55,948 nucleotides of DNA, from NCBI GenBank assembly GCA_001598975.1, contig BBXU01002581.1, positions 1 to 55,948 on the forward strand, given 5' to 3'. The notes beneath the pieces were generated by a model. It had not been told where the DNA came from and searched no databases. It saw nothing but the letters and a program-made list of their open reading frames with translations. Below, in pieces: positions 1 to 12,437 of this stretch. Both the position numbers and the translations under genes were made by a program. The stretch is from Parachlorella kessleri (lineage: Eukaryota; Chlorophyta; Trebouxiophyceae; Chlorellales; Chlorellaceae). Position 1 is the stretch's first letter; each line of letters opens with the position of its first letter.

Positions 1-700
1 CCCCCGACCCCCGAAGCATGCCGGCTCAGTTGGGCCTGGGGTCGTCCGAAAATCAAGGTTGCAAAATTGAGGCTGCCAACCAAACTGTTTAGGACCGGTG
101 GACTGGTCAGCCGCCGTTTAGGTCAAAGTCAGAACCCGGGCCACGGTGCGTGATCATCACAAGAAGAGATTGAGAATGCCTGAAAGTCTGGTGCAAAGTC
201 CATCACCTCGTAGCAGTCAGTAGCAGTCAAGTCAGGATCTAAAGGCGGCCAAGATTTGCTGTGGCACAAATCTGCCACCGTGGCAACCGCGGGGTCCCAG
301 CTTCAGCTTCGAGCTGGTGCCGACGACAACGGGCGAAGCTCAGACTCCCGGGCTGAAGCCTCCGTACAGCCACGTGCCTTAACACGCCAGCTATGGGCTC
401 GCTAGCTCGTGTTTTCTGCCGGCGCTGAATCGTAACTGACCTCCCTCCTCATGTCTCCTATGACCTTGCTCTGCTCGTTGGCAACCCACCATAGAAACTG
501 CAGGTTGGTATTACAGTGATCAGACCGAGCGAAAACAGCAGCATCTGGTGTCAACGCAGCGGTCCTAGGCTCTGCACATTCACGGTGGCAGTGGTTCCTC
601 GAGGCTTTTGCCTGCAAGTACCCCAGCGCCGGCTGAAACCGTGTGAAACGGAAAATCATACCTACCAGCCTGACCGAGCCTGACTGTGGTAAACCTGCAG
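1..700. other. Left-edge region without a recognised gene
   Basis: I see no exon with a recognisable product. The 5' exon or exons of the helical-protein gene that starts at 701 should lie here, because the first recognisable exon opens with an incomplete codon, but I could not choose a start codon. A short direct repeat of the type agcagtcagtagcagtcaag lies near 215-235. Open frames here are short and have no motif. Confidence 0.5.
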
Positions 701-3144
701 GACTGTGCACACGCTTGCGTCAGCCACAGGCGGCCCCCCTGCCCCAGCCGGCAGCGGTCTCAGCCTCCTCCAAGCCTCTAAGCAGCTGCAACACAAGGGG
801 GTGGGCTTTTGCAAGAACCCCACCAAGCCGGTGCCGCTACGTCGTCTGCCCAGCAACAACCTGGATCTGGTGGTGGAGCTGATTGTGGCCGAGGAACCCT
901 TTGCAGCATGCGCTCTCCCAACGCAGCTGGAGGTACCGCAGGTGAGGCCGTCTCGTGCTTGCTCCCTACTGGTGGTCACAAAAGGACCACAAACTAACCA
1001 CTGTGAGTAGGCTTGTGCACTGTCGTGCTGGAGCTGGTGTATGTGTATACACATGCACGTACATACCTGTATACATAGATATATATGTACGTGTGTGTAT
1101 ATCGGTGCGCAGGAGCTGGCTCCGCTGGTCGCGCTTGAAGCCCTGCACCCTGCAACCATTGTGTCCCGTCTAGCGCAAGTGGAGGCGCACCTGGCAGCCT
1201 ACGGCGAGGAGCGGCGGAGAGCTGTGAGCACCTGCCCCGCCTTTGTGGGCTTCCTAGGTGAGTCTGGTGGCCACTGGTGGCCAGCTGGGGAGGGCTGGGG
1301 GAGCTTGCAGTGTCGCGCGCTCGTATAAAGCTGATGTCGGGCTTTCGGTACGAGTCGTGCCCGTGCGGAGCAATGGTGGCTTGTAGGCCTATGACGCTTT
1401 CCTTTCTGGACCAGTTGCTCTTTTGGAATGCTCAGCTACACAAGCAAGCGCCAAACACACGCTTTGGATGATTGTTGCCATGCAGAGCGCAGCCTGGAGC
1501 TGGTGGGCCAGCGCGGCATGGGCCCCGCGGCGCCGTTGCTGCTGCTGCGCTTGCTGAGCCTGCTGCGATTTGGCGGCGATGCGCGCCTGCGCACAGCCTA
1601 CGCACGCTTTGCACGCCACCTGGTGACGTACTTGGAGGACTCAATCAAGCGTGACAGCTCTGGGCTGAACCCCCAGGCCCTGGTTGGCTGCTATGAGGCC
1701 TGGGCCGGCATGGACATGCCTGTGCTGCCACCCAAGAGCTCCCTGGTGGCTGTCAAGCTGCGGGACCGCCTGCGCGGCAGCCGCTTCTCCGTGCAGGTGA
1801 GAGAGCGGGGCCCCAGGGTGGTTGTCGGATTGCGCAGGGCGGTGGCCACGGGGGATGGCGAGTGATAGGGACACCTTTGTCTAGGGGTCATGGGGCAGGC
1901 CTTGGTGGGTGTGGCATATATAGGGGCCATGTTTACACAAAAGGTCATGGTAGCTGGTAGCTGGGGGGCCTCCAACTTGTGTATGAGCTTACAGTTAGCC
2001 GATGCAAAGCACGGCGTGCACTTAGCACCGCTCTGCCATTCAAGCAAAGCCATGCTTGCCGACGCTCAAGCCCCCTCGTCCGCGCTATTGCAGGAGTGCG
2101 TGGCCCTGTTTGTCGCCTTTGGCCAGCTCCGCCGCCGCAGCCGGGGTCAGTTTAACCCCTGCAACTACGATGTCAACGACATTGTCAGCGTCATCGTGCA
2201 TGGTGTCAGGGGCATTCAGGAGGATGACCTGGCAGAGGTGGTGGCTGCCTGCGCCGAGTTTGACTGGCCAATCCACAGGAGCCCCCTCAAAGCCCTGGAC
2301 AGCGTGGCACTCGAGGTCATACGCAGGTGGGGGTAAAGATAGTCACAGCATGCACCTGCAGGTGCGCTGTGCGCGGCGCCGCATTTGTTGTGGATGCTAT
2401 GCCCATGAGCTGCACAACCTAGGCATGCCACATGCCCCCTGGTGAGTCAAGCGGGGCATGTGCTTACTGCCCTTAGTATGTTGACTCCATCGGTAACCAA
2501 GACCATCTTGTTGTGTGTGCAGGCTGGCGATAAGGGAGCTGCCGGTTGACTCTGCCGAGCGGCTGCTGCGGCAGGCGGTGGAGGCGGCGAGCAGCATCAG
2601 GCCGCGGCTGGGGCAGGAGCTGCAGGCCAACATACAGCAGTGGGAGCTGCAGGCGCTGGCGGGAGCTGCTAGCCTGACGGCAGCCGAGGTGCGTCAACAG
2701 GGGGGGCGGCAGGGGTGGTGGTGGTGGCTGGGTAGGCCGGGTGTCAGTCAAGAATTGTGTACAGGTGGTGCGGTGCAGGCATGTGGCATACCTCCTGGCG
2801 GCCAGCAGGGAGGTGATAACGGCTGATGTGGGGTGTGGCTGGTGTGGCTCTGTGTGGGCACACACGAAGGAGGGGGTGTAGATGTGTGAGATGAGAGAAA
2901 TGCTGAGGTGCATGCAGGCGGGGGAAGAGGGGGGGGGGGCAGGCACTTGGTTTGGGGTCAACCAGGAAGCTTGCTGTGTAAGTTTTTGCTCCATGTGTAA
3001 ATTGCGTGCCCCATACTTCTTGCTGCGCAGGCCATGGCGTCATGGGCGGAGGCACAGGAGGCAGCCAGCGCGCTGTCCAATGTGGTGACGTTCTCCCTCA
3101 CAGAGCAAGCCCAGCTGGCAGGAGGGCCTTTTAGCGCACATTGA
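701..3144 (+). CDS. Unrecognised alpha-helical protein, paralogue of the gene at 28604-31069 (5' exon missing)
   Basis: Exons are 701-941, 1113-1257, 1486-1796, 2094-2326, 2523-2688 and 3031-3144, with TGA at 3142-3144. All junctions are GT-AG and keep frame, giving about 402 residues after an unidentified upstream exon that must end in phase 2. No in-frame ATG exists in the first exon. The product is Leu/Ala/Arg-rich and predicted helical, with short amphipathic repeats such as LLRLLSLLRFGG near residue 160. This recalls helical-repeat families (FASTK-like, OPR-like), but no RAP domain or other defining motif was seen, so no function is assigned. It is clearly homologous to the minus-strand gene at 28.6-31.1 kb: both have an LRFGG motif, an F-S-(V/P)-Q motif and a C-x(3)-(D/E)-W-P motif, and several introns sit at equivalent positions and phases. 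Intron 1 holds an alternating purine-pyrimidine tract. Confidence 0.7.
1037..1104. repeat. Alternating purine-pyrimidine tract in an intron
   Basis: This is a TG/TA/CA-rich stretch. The first part, 1038-1066, alternates pyrimidine and purine without a break, and a second alternating run covers about 1077-1104. It lies in the intron 942-1112, ending just before the 3' splice site. Such tracts can form Z-DNA or cruciforms; no function is shown. Confidence 0.8.
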
Positions 3145-4959
3145 GCCCGTGAGTTTTGCAGTGGAAGCTTCGCGGGCATTGTTAGTCCTTGTCACACGGC
3201 TGGTGTGCCACAGCTGCGTAGCAGAGGTGGGTGGTCTCAATTTTGTGGCTTTTGTGGGGGCTTGGAGGAAACCATGGCCGGTGTAGGCACCTTGAACGTA
3301 AAATGTATCTTCTTGGGAACGTGTGGCTTTGGTCCGAAATGTGCTCGTACACGAGCTTCTATATACTTGCTCTCTTTTTGACCATCCCCATCTCAGTCAT
3401 GCTCATATATCGTTGTGTGGCTCGCACGTTCTTTTGCAGCAGGCTGCCACCCGTGTCAGTTTTGCGTGTTGTTGGGGTGGTACCTTCAGACTTTGATTGA
3501 TCAGAGATTTTGTGGGAGGTGTGGAAGGTTTGCGACTGCGGGGGAGGGTCACGCTCACTTACCACTGCTTTGGCTGGCATGTCTACACATTGGCTTTGCT
3601 ATTTTGTCTGGTGGCTGCCTGCCCATCCTCCTTTCCCACGCTTGCAGGGGGCAGGAGTTGCATCTTTGGTACATGCCTGTGCCCTTACTATCCATCATTT
3701 GCACTGCTTAGAGTCTGCACCTTGCCAGAGCCGCTATCCTGTAGTAGTACTCACTAGCACCTATGCCTTAGATAGTGAGAAGAAGTCCTCTGTACATTCC
3801 ATGGGTACGCTGGTGCGGTGTGTTGTGCTGCACCGTAGGATAGTGTTTGCAGACTGCAAGCCCGTTGTGTGTTGCAGGCGCCGAAAATCGCCAAGGTACA
3901 AAGCCAGGCTTGCCTACGTTATGTGTGCAGGATGAAACAGTGGCTGCTCAGTGGTTTAGTTAGCGTTGGTAGTTTTATGTGTTTAAGCAAGTTGCTTTTG
4001 GTGTTTTATGGCCCCTCTCCACCGATGTTTTCTCTTGGCATAGCTATGATAGGCCGAACAATGCCTCTGGGTCGGACATGAAGGAGCAAGTTATGAAAAG
4101 GAACATTTGTATATTATACAGGCAGGCATGGCAATGTTTATGAGGGAATAGAGGGTCAAGCCAAAGGATGTGGCATTCGCAATTTCCCAGCCGTCGGTCA
4201 GTTCAGGCTCTATATGGGTGATGGGGACCCTGACCTGGGCGACAAAAATGTCTGCAGAGGCCCTATCAGTACAGTAAGGTTCGCATCTCACTCTCTGTTC
4301 CGCATTACCTGCCACTCTTACTAACTGTTTGGTCATCCAGCCCTGTCAGTCCAAAGTCCAAGCCCAGCTCCACTCCCTGTTCGCACTACCTGCCACCCAT
4401 GCTAATAACTGTTTGGGGAAGATTTACATGCTCAGGCACAGACTAGGGCTACAGCAAACCTTGCACTGAAGGATAACCGTCCATAACGACACACACTGCT
4501 CGCAGCATAAGACAAATGCAAGCAAACAAGCTTTCATGGTGGAAGCGCCTGGTGCCTGCTCTGCGTGTGGCTTGTTTCCATTTCTCTGCTACTAAGTTTT
4601 CCACAGCAAAAGGCAAGGCTGCAGTCGTAACTCGGCCCAACTCCGTTGTGGACTCCAACTATACTTTTAAAGCTCCTATACCTTTATGGCAGGACGTTTC
4701 CCCTGCCGAAGCCTTGGACGACGCTTGGACCAACATGGCGGCTGCGCCCCAAGGGTAGCGCCTCATTAGTAGTGCTTATTGATTCTGGGCATGCCTGACT
4801 GCAAATTTGAGCTTCAGCTTATACTGACACTTTAATTGCGGAACAAACTTCGCCTGGTTACACCCAACTTTAAGCACCCCAAGCACCACCCATACCGCCA
4901 CCACGGTCGCAAAGGTACCCTCCTGCAGCGCAGTAAGAAGACTGCATGCAAGGGCGACG
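3145..4959. other. 3' UTR and intergenic stretch
   Basis: The sequence becomes T-richer after 3144, consistent with a 3' UTR. I find no recognisable coding exon. An 80-codon frame at 4516-4758 has an ATG and basic, aromatic-rich text but no family motif, and I do not call it a gene. The two inverted copies of the dispersed repeat at 4266-4410 lie here. Confidence 0.5.
4266..4410 (-). repeat. Dispersed short repeat, two adjacent copies, inverted
   Basis: Read on the minus strand, 4336-4410 gives a near-consensus copy: TTAGCATGGGTGGCAGG, then a TAGTGCGAACAGGG block, a GAG-rich block, and CTGACAGGG. A second, more diverged copy occupies 4266-4325. The two are joined by a segment that itself repeats (actgtttgg). 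Confidence 0.75.
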
Positions 4960-6214
4960 ATGACAGCTCGCAAGTTGCTGACGGTGGGCAAAGCCCTGTG
5001 CACAAGGCTGCTGCTCGTGCCTTCAGTGAGGCTGCGGTCCACCGCCAAGTGCTTCACGTCTTAAGGTGCAATCCCTAACCTGCCCAACATGTGTTGCAGC
5101 TTGTGATCCCCAGGCGACATGGACGGCTTTTACTTGGCAAGAAGCTACGCGGCTTCGGAGAGGGGTACTTCAACGGGTGTGTCAAGAGCGCACGGTCCTG
5201 ACTCACCAATGCTATTCCCTTTCTGGCTTGTAAGAATGACTTCACTTGGCTTTCCCAGGTTCGGAGGGAAGGTCGAGGAAGGAGAGACCATAGAGGAGGC
5301 AGCTCTGCGAGAAGTGAGCTTGAGTTTGGGCAACTGGGAGGCTCAAACCCTGCGTGGCTAGGGCGCTTAAGAGACTGTTCCGCGTGCCGCGGGTCAAGCT
5401 TCTGTGCTGGGTGGATGGGACATGTTCAGAGCCTTTGATGCAGCACAACTGCCCGCTGTTTGGGCATGTGTTGTGAAGTTCTTGGAAATGCCCGAGCTGG
5501 TTTGCGCCTCTCCCCTTGCTGCCGCAGCTCCATGAGGAGGCCGGCATCACAGCCAGGGGCATGTCCAAGAGGGGCATCCTGACATTTGTCTTCGATGACA
5601 AACCCATTCCATGGGAGGTCCATGGTGAGCTCTCCAACCCTCGCTGTGCAAGCCGGTGTGCCAGGTATTGCTACCCCTGATCTGAGCAGACTTACCACAG
5701 ATGAATGCATCATGACGCCAAAGGCTGCGGTGCCACAAAGAGTGCTGGCCATCTGTGATAATAAGCAGGAACACAACTTTCTTGAAGGGCGCGGGTGGGT
5801 GTGCAGTGTTTGATGTGACTGATTTTGAGGGCCAGCCCACCACCAGTGACGAGATGGAGCCTATTTGGTTCGACAGAGATCAGCTACCATTCAACAAAAT
5901 GTGGGCTGATGACATACACTGGTGAGGGCATCAGCAACGCTTGAGACTTGAGATGGGTCAGCCGGGTCCTGCGGAGCTGAGACGGGATCAGCTGGGTGCT
6001 CGCCTGGGCTTGTTGGAGAGCCATTGCCCCCTTGCCTTTCCCACGGGCATCCAATCCCTGCGTTTACCACCAGGCCTGGCTGTTTAATACATATCACTGA
6101 CCCACTTGCAGGTACCCGCTCTTCCTGGCTGGCAAGTGTTTCAGAGGCACCTTCCACTTCCGGGACACTCACACATTAGTCCAGCATCAATTGGAAGCGG
6201 TGGAAATGTTATAG
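4960..6214 (+). CDS. MTH1-like Nudix hydrolase (oxidised purine nucleoside triphosphate pyrophosphatase)
   Basis: Exons are 4960-5025, 5100-5176, 5259-5313, 5528-5624, 5807-5921 and 6112-6214 (TAG), joining in frame to 170 residues; human MTH1 has 156. The Nudix box G-x5-E-x7-RE-U-x-EE-x-G-U is complete, running from FGGKVEEGE to RELHEEAGI, and is split by the intron 5314-5527. Other MTH1-type signatures are RGFGEGYFNG just before the box, then SDEMEPIWF and KMWADDIHWYPLFL. MTH1 proteins hydrolyse 8-oxo-dGTP and related nucleotides to monophosphates and so sanitise the nucleotide pool; that role is inferred from the family. The first exon is the least certain part. I chose ATG 4960 because its donor GTGAGG joins in phase 0, and it gives a basic leader rich in Arg, Lys and Leu that might be an organelle targeting peptide. 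A TGTAA polyadenylation-like signal lies at 6357-6361. Confidence 0.88.
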
Positions 6215-7484
6215 CATATAGATGATCTGCTGAAAATGGTGAACTTCCCTCCCGCCCCGTCTGTTTGGTTTGTAGTGGCATCGAGTGCAATGCACAGGGA
6301 CATCTGACCGAAGCCAGCAGGGAGGCCTGCAACAAACTCCTAAGTGTAGTTGAAATTGTAATTGGAAAGTATTTGTTGGGTGCGTCTTGTTCAGCCAACA
6401 GTTGACAAGCCAGCTTCAGTGCCTCAGGATCGGTGCCCAGCCAGGTAGGTGGTCTTCCTCGGGCACACCTTACACATGCTGCCATGTACCAGGCATGACA
6501 ATAAGCACTACCAGTACCGTAGTCTGCATTACGCAACATCCAGCAGAAGCAACGCAGCAGGTGAACTGATGGTGATGATGCGCATGAAGGGTGAGATGCA
6601 TCTCATGCACGTTCCTATGCAGCTGCTAGCTTTGTAAGCTCCTCCGGCACAGAAGAATGCTGTCTTTACGCCTACAAACCCCCTAGCGAGTAGTGCATGA
6701 GCTAGCAGGGCTTGGCAAAACTTGCGTTGGGGGGAAGACCCAAGGCGGAGGACCCAACATGCACATAAAACAAATGCCTGGTTACCAGGGAACGAAGAAC
6801 AGTGTAACACAAGTTATAGCAAAAAGTTGTCTTGGAATAAGCCGGGAAGGTTACGTCAACCATATGCCTTATGGGAGGTGGCTGAGACTATCACAATACC
6901 CAGCCATGCCCTCAAAACTAGTATACTACACACCAGCAAAAGGTCTTGCACAGCATTATGACCCAGCATGGTACAACCAGTCGCTCGGACGTCCATCTTC
7001 TACACAATATCAGGTGCTGCAGCTGCATCGTCCAAAAAATGCGCGGTGGCGTAACCTGGCTTGCTTGTTGACTTAGAAAACCCCTCAGGCGGGGAACAAA
7101 GACACCGCCCAGTCATCTGCAGTCAAGACTGCCGGCACTCACTTCAGTACTGCCACAGTAACTTGTCTGCATACACAGACCTCACAAATACAACCTACCG
7201 TACGGGAACCTACTAGGACTCGAGCAAGACCCAGAGCCTGGCTGCCTCCTGCCCTGGGCAACACAGTTCGCCCCCAACTATCATCCTTTCGCACTGCCTG
7301 CCACCCAAAAAAAAGGCCCATGCATTGGCAGGCCAGCAGTTGACACGCGGAGACACACCTCCAAGGCCAGTGGACCAGCTACCTCTCTCACCCGTTTTTC
7401 TTACCCATACCTCTCACGCACATGCCATGCTTCCCCACCCCCAAGCTGCACCTTGCCTCCCCCCTCTGCCACCGCCAGGCGGCC
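6215..7484. other. Convergent 3' UTRs of the Nudix and GT64 genes
   Basis: The plus-strand Nudix gene ends at 6214 and the minus-strand GT64 gene at 7485. There is a TGTAA on the plus strand at 6357-6361, and TTACA (TGTAA on the minus strand) near 6470, so the two 3' UTRs may overlap or nearly meet. A weak inverted piece of the dispersed repeat is visible at about 7283-7308. No coding exon was recognised. Confidence 0.45.
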
Positions 7485-10400
7485 TCACGTATACACGCAG
7501 CCCAGCCCCGGCACGGAGCACACTGGCGGCTGCAGGCCCGCGCTCCACCTGATCCGCTGCGTGAACAGCGGGTTGCCGCCAAACAGGCGCCCAAACTCCC
7601 CCAGGCAAGCCCGCCGCTTGTTTGCATGTGCGCCGCCATTGCGGCTGAGCCCCACTCCTGACAGCTGCGAGACGTCCAGCCGCCGCCGCGGCCGCACGTA
7701 CAGCACTGTCGGCTGCGGACTGCGGCTGCTAGTGGTGTCCATGCTGTCCAAGCTGCCGGCTGCGTGGCCATCCCTTGAGGAGGATGCTGGGGAGGTTGAG
7801 TGGTTGGTGCGGGAGTGAGCAGCCAGCACAAAATTCATGAGGATGTCCTCACAGTTGAAGAGCCGGTCGACCACCTCCCGGCCTGCAGGGGCGCAGCAAG
7901 GCAGCCCTGGGCACCACGCCTTACATAATGGATGTGGTGACACCCTTGTCACGTTAGTCCATTGCCCTGCTGGCCACTGTCCAACGACGCAAGCCTCAGA
8001 ACATCCACGCCCAAAACAATCCGGAAACACCCCCAGCAGACCGACCTGTAACATCATGTATCAGTTTAGGTACCATCACGCCAAACCCCTCATGCACCTT
8101 AAAAAGAGGCTGACATATCTAAGCAAGACTTTCGAGCCCTAGCTCTACAGGCGGTCCTGACTGCTTTGACGGGCGGCCCCCATTCCCCTGACCCCTACCT
8201 GCAGCATTCCCCGCCGCCCAGTACAGCCCGAAAGCCAGCTCCGCATCCATGAACGCTGCTCCAGTCAGGATGCCGTTGTACGCGCGCTCCCGAAACACCC
8301 GCTTCTCCCCTCGATAGTCCGGCGGCTGGGTGGTGAGCTGGCGGGGGTAGTACCCCACCAGCGCGCCGGGGTGCCGCCTCCAGGCCGCAAAGCCACGCTC
8401 AAGGTCGGAGCACCTGTAGCAGCAATAAGTGAGGGTCAAGGAGTGAGAAGGACGGCTTGCTTGGTACATTTAGTGCATACCCTTGTCGATGTCAAGTGTT
8501 ACAGTCCCTACATGAGTCTTGGTTAGTGCGTGCCGGCTAATCAACAATGTGCAGGGCAAGGTGCAGGTGAGGAGGTTCACTACCACTTCTCGCCCCTACA
8601 GCGGACGCATTGCCCTGGACCCCGGAGCCCTGCCTTTCACTTTCAAGAAGTCCTCACAAAAACCCGAGAGCCCTCACTTAAGCATCGCTGCCTCACCACA
8701 TGAGTCTTATAACAGTGGCAGGTAGCGAACAGGGAGTGAGAGGTAGGTGGACTGACAGGGCTCACCACATGAGTATGTCATCATCCAGCTCTAGCACAGC
8801 CCGTGTCTTCAGCAGGGGGTCGGGCCGAAAGCGGTTGTTCAGGCTGTTCGCTGCTTCCACCCGCACGCGCACAGGCACGGTCGCTCCAGGGAAGTTTCGA
8901 GCAGGGTCCGGCGGGGGGCCAGAGTTCCAAACAATAAGTATCTCAGCAACTGCAGGACAACGATGGAGCAGCAGTCAGGGCCTGCATCTAAGCTTGGTAC
9001 CAAACAAGCATCTCAAAGAGAGGGGCCGCTCTGCCACTTTCCCCAGGCCAGCATCCTTGCCAGATTGCCAAACACCGGAGAGAAAAGGCCGGCTGCCCGC
9101 CCAAATCGTGCAGCTGGTATTTCTCCACTCCAACCGCCTCCTCGAAAGGCACGCTACCCAATCACCTGCGCCCAAGGTCACATGCAGGGCAGCCATGATA
9201 GGTGGGAGGGCACGGCTCACCGGAGGGGCACTTGCTGTAATGCTGCACAAAGAGCTTGAGGGTGGGCATGCGGGCCGCGTATGTCATCGTCAGCAGCGTG
9301 AACTTGCTGAGCTGGCCCTCCACCACTGCTGCATCCGCAGCGGTGGGGCGCTCCCACCACAGCGTCATGTAGTAGTACCACACCAGCGCAGCTACAGCAG
9401 CAATGGCCAAAGCTACCAGTGCTACTGCCAGCGCCACTGCGGCAGCCCAGCGTGCTGCTTTGCTGCTCGGGTCGCCACCTAGGCGACGCCAGGCGGACTG
9501 CCAGCTGCCCCACGCAGCACTGCCAGCGGCGCAGAAGATGCACCCCAGCCCACTGCTGCCGCGGCCGTTGGGGTGCCCCCGTGCTGCAGGGCTGGAGTTG
9601 CGGCTGCTGCGTAGCGACCCTGGTGACCCTCCCCTGCCGCCCACGCTGCCAGCACCTGCCTTGCTGTGCGGCAGCATGATCCACACTGCCAGCCTCCCAA
9701 GGGAGCGCTGAAGGAGCTCAAGGAGGCCTCGCGGCCAGGCCCTCTGCGATTGCCACGCTGCTGTGTGCCGCTTTGAGGGGGATGACGAGCCGACAGCGGC
9801 TGCGGCTGCCGCCGCTGCGGCGGGGCCAGTGGTTGGGAGGAGGTGCGCACCCCGAGGGTACTGTGGCTGGTCGCCCTGCCGCACATGCAGCCACGCTGCG
9901 CATGCCAAGCCCAGCACAGCGCCCCACAGCGTGCCCAGCAGGACAGCGGCCCGCCGCAGCCGGCTGCTGATGGGGCCGCTGGGCTGGTAGTCGCCATCCA
10001 TCACAGCCACCCAGCTGCCGTCCGGCAGCTGCGCAACAGCAGATGAGATGTTGGTTGCCGGGAGTCTGTGCGAAATGCTTACATTCAGCACACTCTGTGC
10101 AAGGCACACCGACTACCGTTGGCATGCTGCGATGCAGGCGTTACTGGGGTTAGAATCTCCCCACGCACCATAGCAGCTTTCAACAAAAACGCTACACAGA
10201 ACCCGCCTAGCACCAGCACCTACGCACCAGCCACCAACCTACCACCCAGAGGCATCACCCTCCACAGCAGTGGGGCCACATGCGCGTGCCGCACACTCAT
10301 TTGCTAACCTGGTGGGCATCTAGGTGGTGGTACCGAGCCCCATTCCAAGCTGCTTGCCCCTGCTGCGACTGCCCAAACTCCAGTGGGACAATCGACTGCC

Positions 10401-12437
10401 GGAACTCAGTTGGGGTCAGCTGGTCCACCCGGTAAGCCACCAGCTGCACCAGACAGTGAGAGAGCCACAAGCTCGTTTCGCCGAGAAGGGCACAGTGTAC
10501 TGCCCCTCCGGTCACACAAGCGACCAACACAATTAAGTTTTAGTCAAGTCCCAGGGCACCCCAAGGGCCAGGTGCCCTTGATAGAGGCATGCACCACCCT
10601 GTCCAAAAGGCAAAACTAGCAGGCTCCAATGAGGCACAGTGGGGACACCGGTTAGTAAGTAAGTTTGTTGGCTGCCCAGCTCCGGTGAGCTATTGCACCA
10701 CCATGAGTATGCAGCGCAGACATTCACAGCTCACGCTGGCTAATCAAGGCAGGGCAGCAACCCTCCAGGGTTGAACAGGTGGCCGTGCTTGATGCCCCAT
10801 TACTCTTGAACGCGCCACCATGCAAGCCAGCCCCACTCACTTCCGACAGGCTGCCTTGAGTGCACATAACTCTCTCCACCCACCACGCTAATCTCGTCCA
10901 AAACAACAATATCGAACTGTGTCGTTCTCCCGTCCCGCCCTCACCTTGTGGCCGTAGGTCTCATAGCAGTCCTGGCCAAAACGCAGAAGGCTCCCCTGGT
11001 ACAGCACTACCCTGCCCCCCATGCGGGCTCCCGCCTGCCTGTCGCCATTCATCAGGGGGTTGTGGGCATGGGGTTTCCAAGGCCCCAACGGGGTGTCCGC
11101 ATAGTAGGCCTCCAGCTCACCATTCTTGGTGGCATGCCGCCGCTTCTGCGCGTGAAGAGCTAGTGGCGAGTAAGGACACAGGAGGCCCTATGAAGGCAGG
11201 AATATGCACAGGCATTGCTCAGGGTGACCCTTTTCGGCCCTGCCCACGAAAGAAGCAAATGCAGATGCTAAGTTATTGCCTGGCTAATCCCTTGGCCTTC
11301 AAAGTTGCCACCAGGATGTCGCCCGCCATCAGACAGCCCCACATGCACTACTCACACCACTCCCAGCTCCCAGCAAATTTCAACCTCCTACCTACATCCC
11401 CCGTCCGTACTCACGACATCAGAGGTAAACATCCACCAGCGGCCCTCCCACTGGAACAGGGATGTGTCGATCAGCGGCCGGTCCACCAGCACCCTGTCAA
11501 ACTCCCAGCGCAGCGGGAAGTCAGAAGCTCTGTAAAGCCGCAGAGCGCCAGAGCCATAGCCCTCCGGCACCATATACATCTTGCCCTGGTGCTGGAAGAT
11601 GAAGGGGTAGCTGAGGTGCCAGGGCTCGTCCAGCGCCAGCCCTAAATACCGCCAGGTACCGCCGCCATCCTGACTCTCTGCCACGCCAATGTCTCCTGCA
11701 CGCTTCTCACGTCACGCACTTGGTAGGTGGGGGGCCAGGACGCGGGCTTGGGCGACACATTCCTCATAGCAGTGTAACAGCAAGCCGTGTGGCTTAGTGC
11801 ATGGCTTCTTCATCGAACCACACAGGCCACTGCACGTACGGTCCACAGGCTGCGCCATGCCTAGGCCGACGCTGAGGTGGGCTCCATACCTTGCATTGTA
11901 GCCTGGGTCTTGGTTTCAAAGAAGATGTACCAGCTGCCGTTTGGTTGCACCCATAAGAACGGGTCCGCCACTGCAGTTGAAACACTGGACGATATCTTAC
12001 ACCCCCATGTGGAACTGAAAATGAACACAGCCACGAGCTGAAGCCAAGCAACTAGCCAGCTTGCTTACCAAAGTTACTGGGCGTGCCGGTTACAGATGCA
12101 CATGTTAGCACTGGGTTGGCCACCGGCCAGGCAGCAGGGCCCCTTACTAGTGGCTGCACATTCTCTATGGGCGTCAAGTTCAGTGGAGAGCTGCCCTTGA
12201 ACAGTCCTATGCTCCACGAGCCCTGCATGCCAACACATGGAGCTGGCTAGGTAGCTGGATCACTCGATAGTTGGTACTGCAGCCAACTGCACACATTGTG
12301 CGGCGGTCGCTCACCTCATCGTCAAGGAGGCAAGGTCCCGAGCCACGTGCAGAGAACATGAACACCCACAAGTCGCCCAACATATACAGTGTCAGGGCAA
12401 CAAGCCCGCTAGCGGCGGCGGTGCGCCAGCTAGGCAT
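7485..12437 (-). CDS. GINT1-like glycosyltransferase: N-terminal propeller-like domain plus exostosin-type GT64 domain
   Basis: Ten exons, 5' to 3' on the minus strand: 12315-12437, 12069-12222, 11890-11970, 11415-11695, 10945-11145, 10309-10443, 9221-10028, 8766-8949, 8199-8413 and 7485-7882. All introns are GT-AG and in phase, giving 859 residues. Residues 10-28 form a signal anchor. Residues 42-340 match the glycosidase-like N-terminal domain of plant glucosamine inositolphosphorylceramide transferase 1 (motifs GSWSIGLF, VADPFLW, NGARYHHLD, WVAVMDGD). Residues 570-859 match GT64 (FTLLTMTY, VWNSG, NSLNNRF, the metal-binding LELDDDILMW, and NCEDILMNF). Plant GINT1 adds an N-acetylated or free hexosamine to inositol-phosphoceramides in the Golgi; substrate here is inferred. 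Oddity: one 808-base exon inserts a low-complexity linker with two further hydrophobic segments (about 351-374 and 519-546) between the domains. The Fringe-like gene lies 528 bases upstream on the same strand. Confidence 0.9.
8714..8762 (+). repeat. Dispersed short repeat inside a GT64 intron
   Basis: A plus-oriented copy (GTGGCAGGTAGCGAACAGGG, GAG-rich block, GGACTGACAGGG) lies in the intron 8414-8765. It abuts the 5' splice site of that intron, just after the exon carrying the LELDDDILM motif. Confidence 0.7.

Noticed and set aside
4516..4758. 80-codon plus-strand frame as a separate gene or first Nudix exon
   Set aside because: No family motif and no splice donor that joins it in frame to the Nudix exons.
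4755..4797. Text VVLIDSG, recalling the retropepsin active site of LTR retrotransposons
   Set aside because: Only a seven-residue match before a stop, with no reverse transcriptase, integrase or LTR nearby.
8700..9482. 260-codon plus-strand open frame
   Set aside because: It overlaps GT64 exons whose minus-strand translation carries clear family motifs; the plus frame has none.
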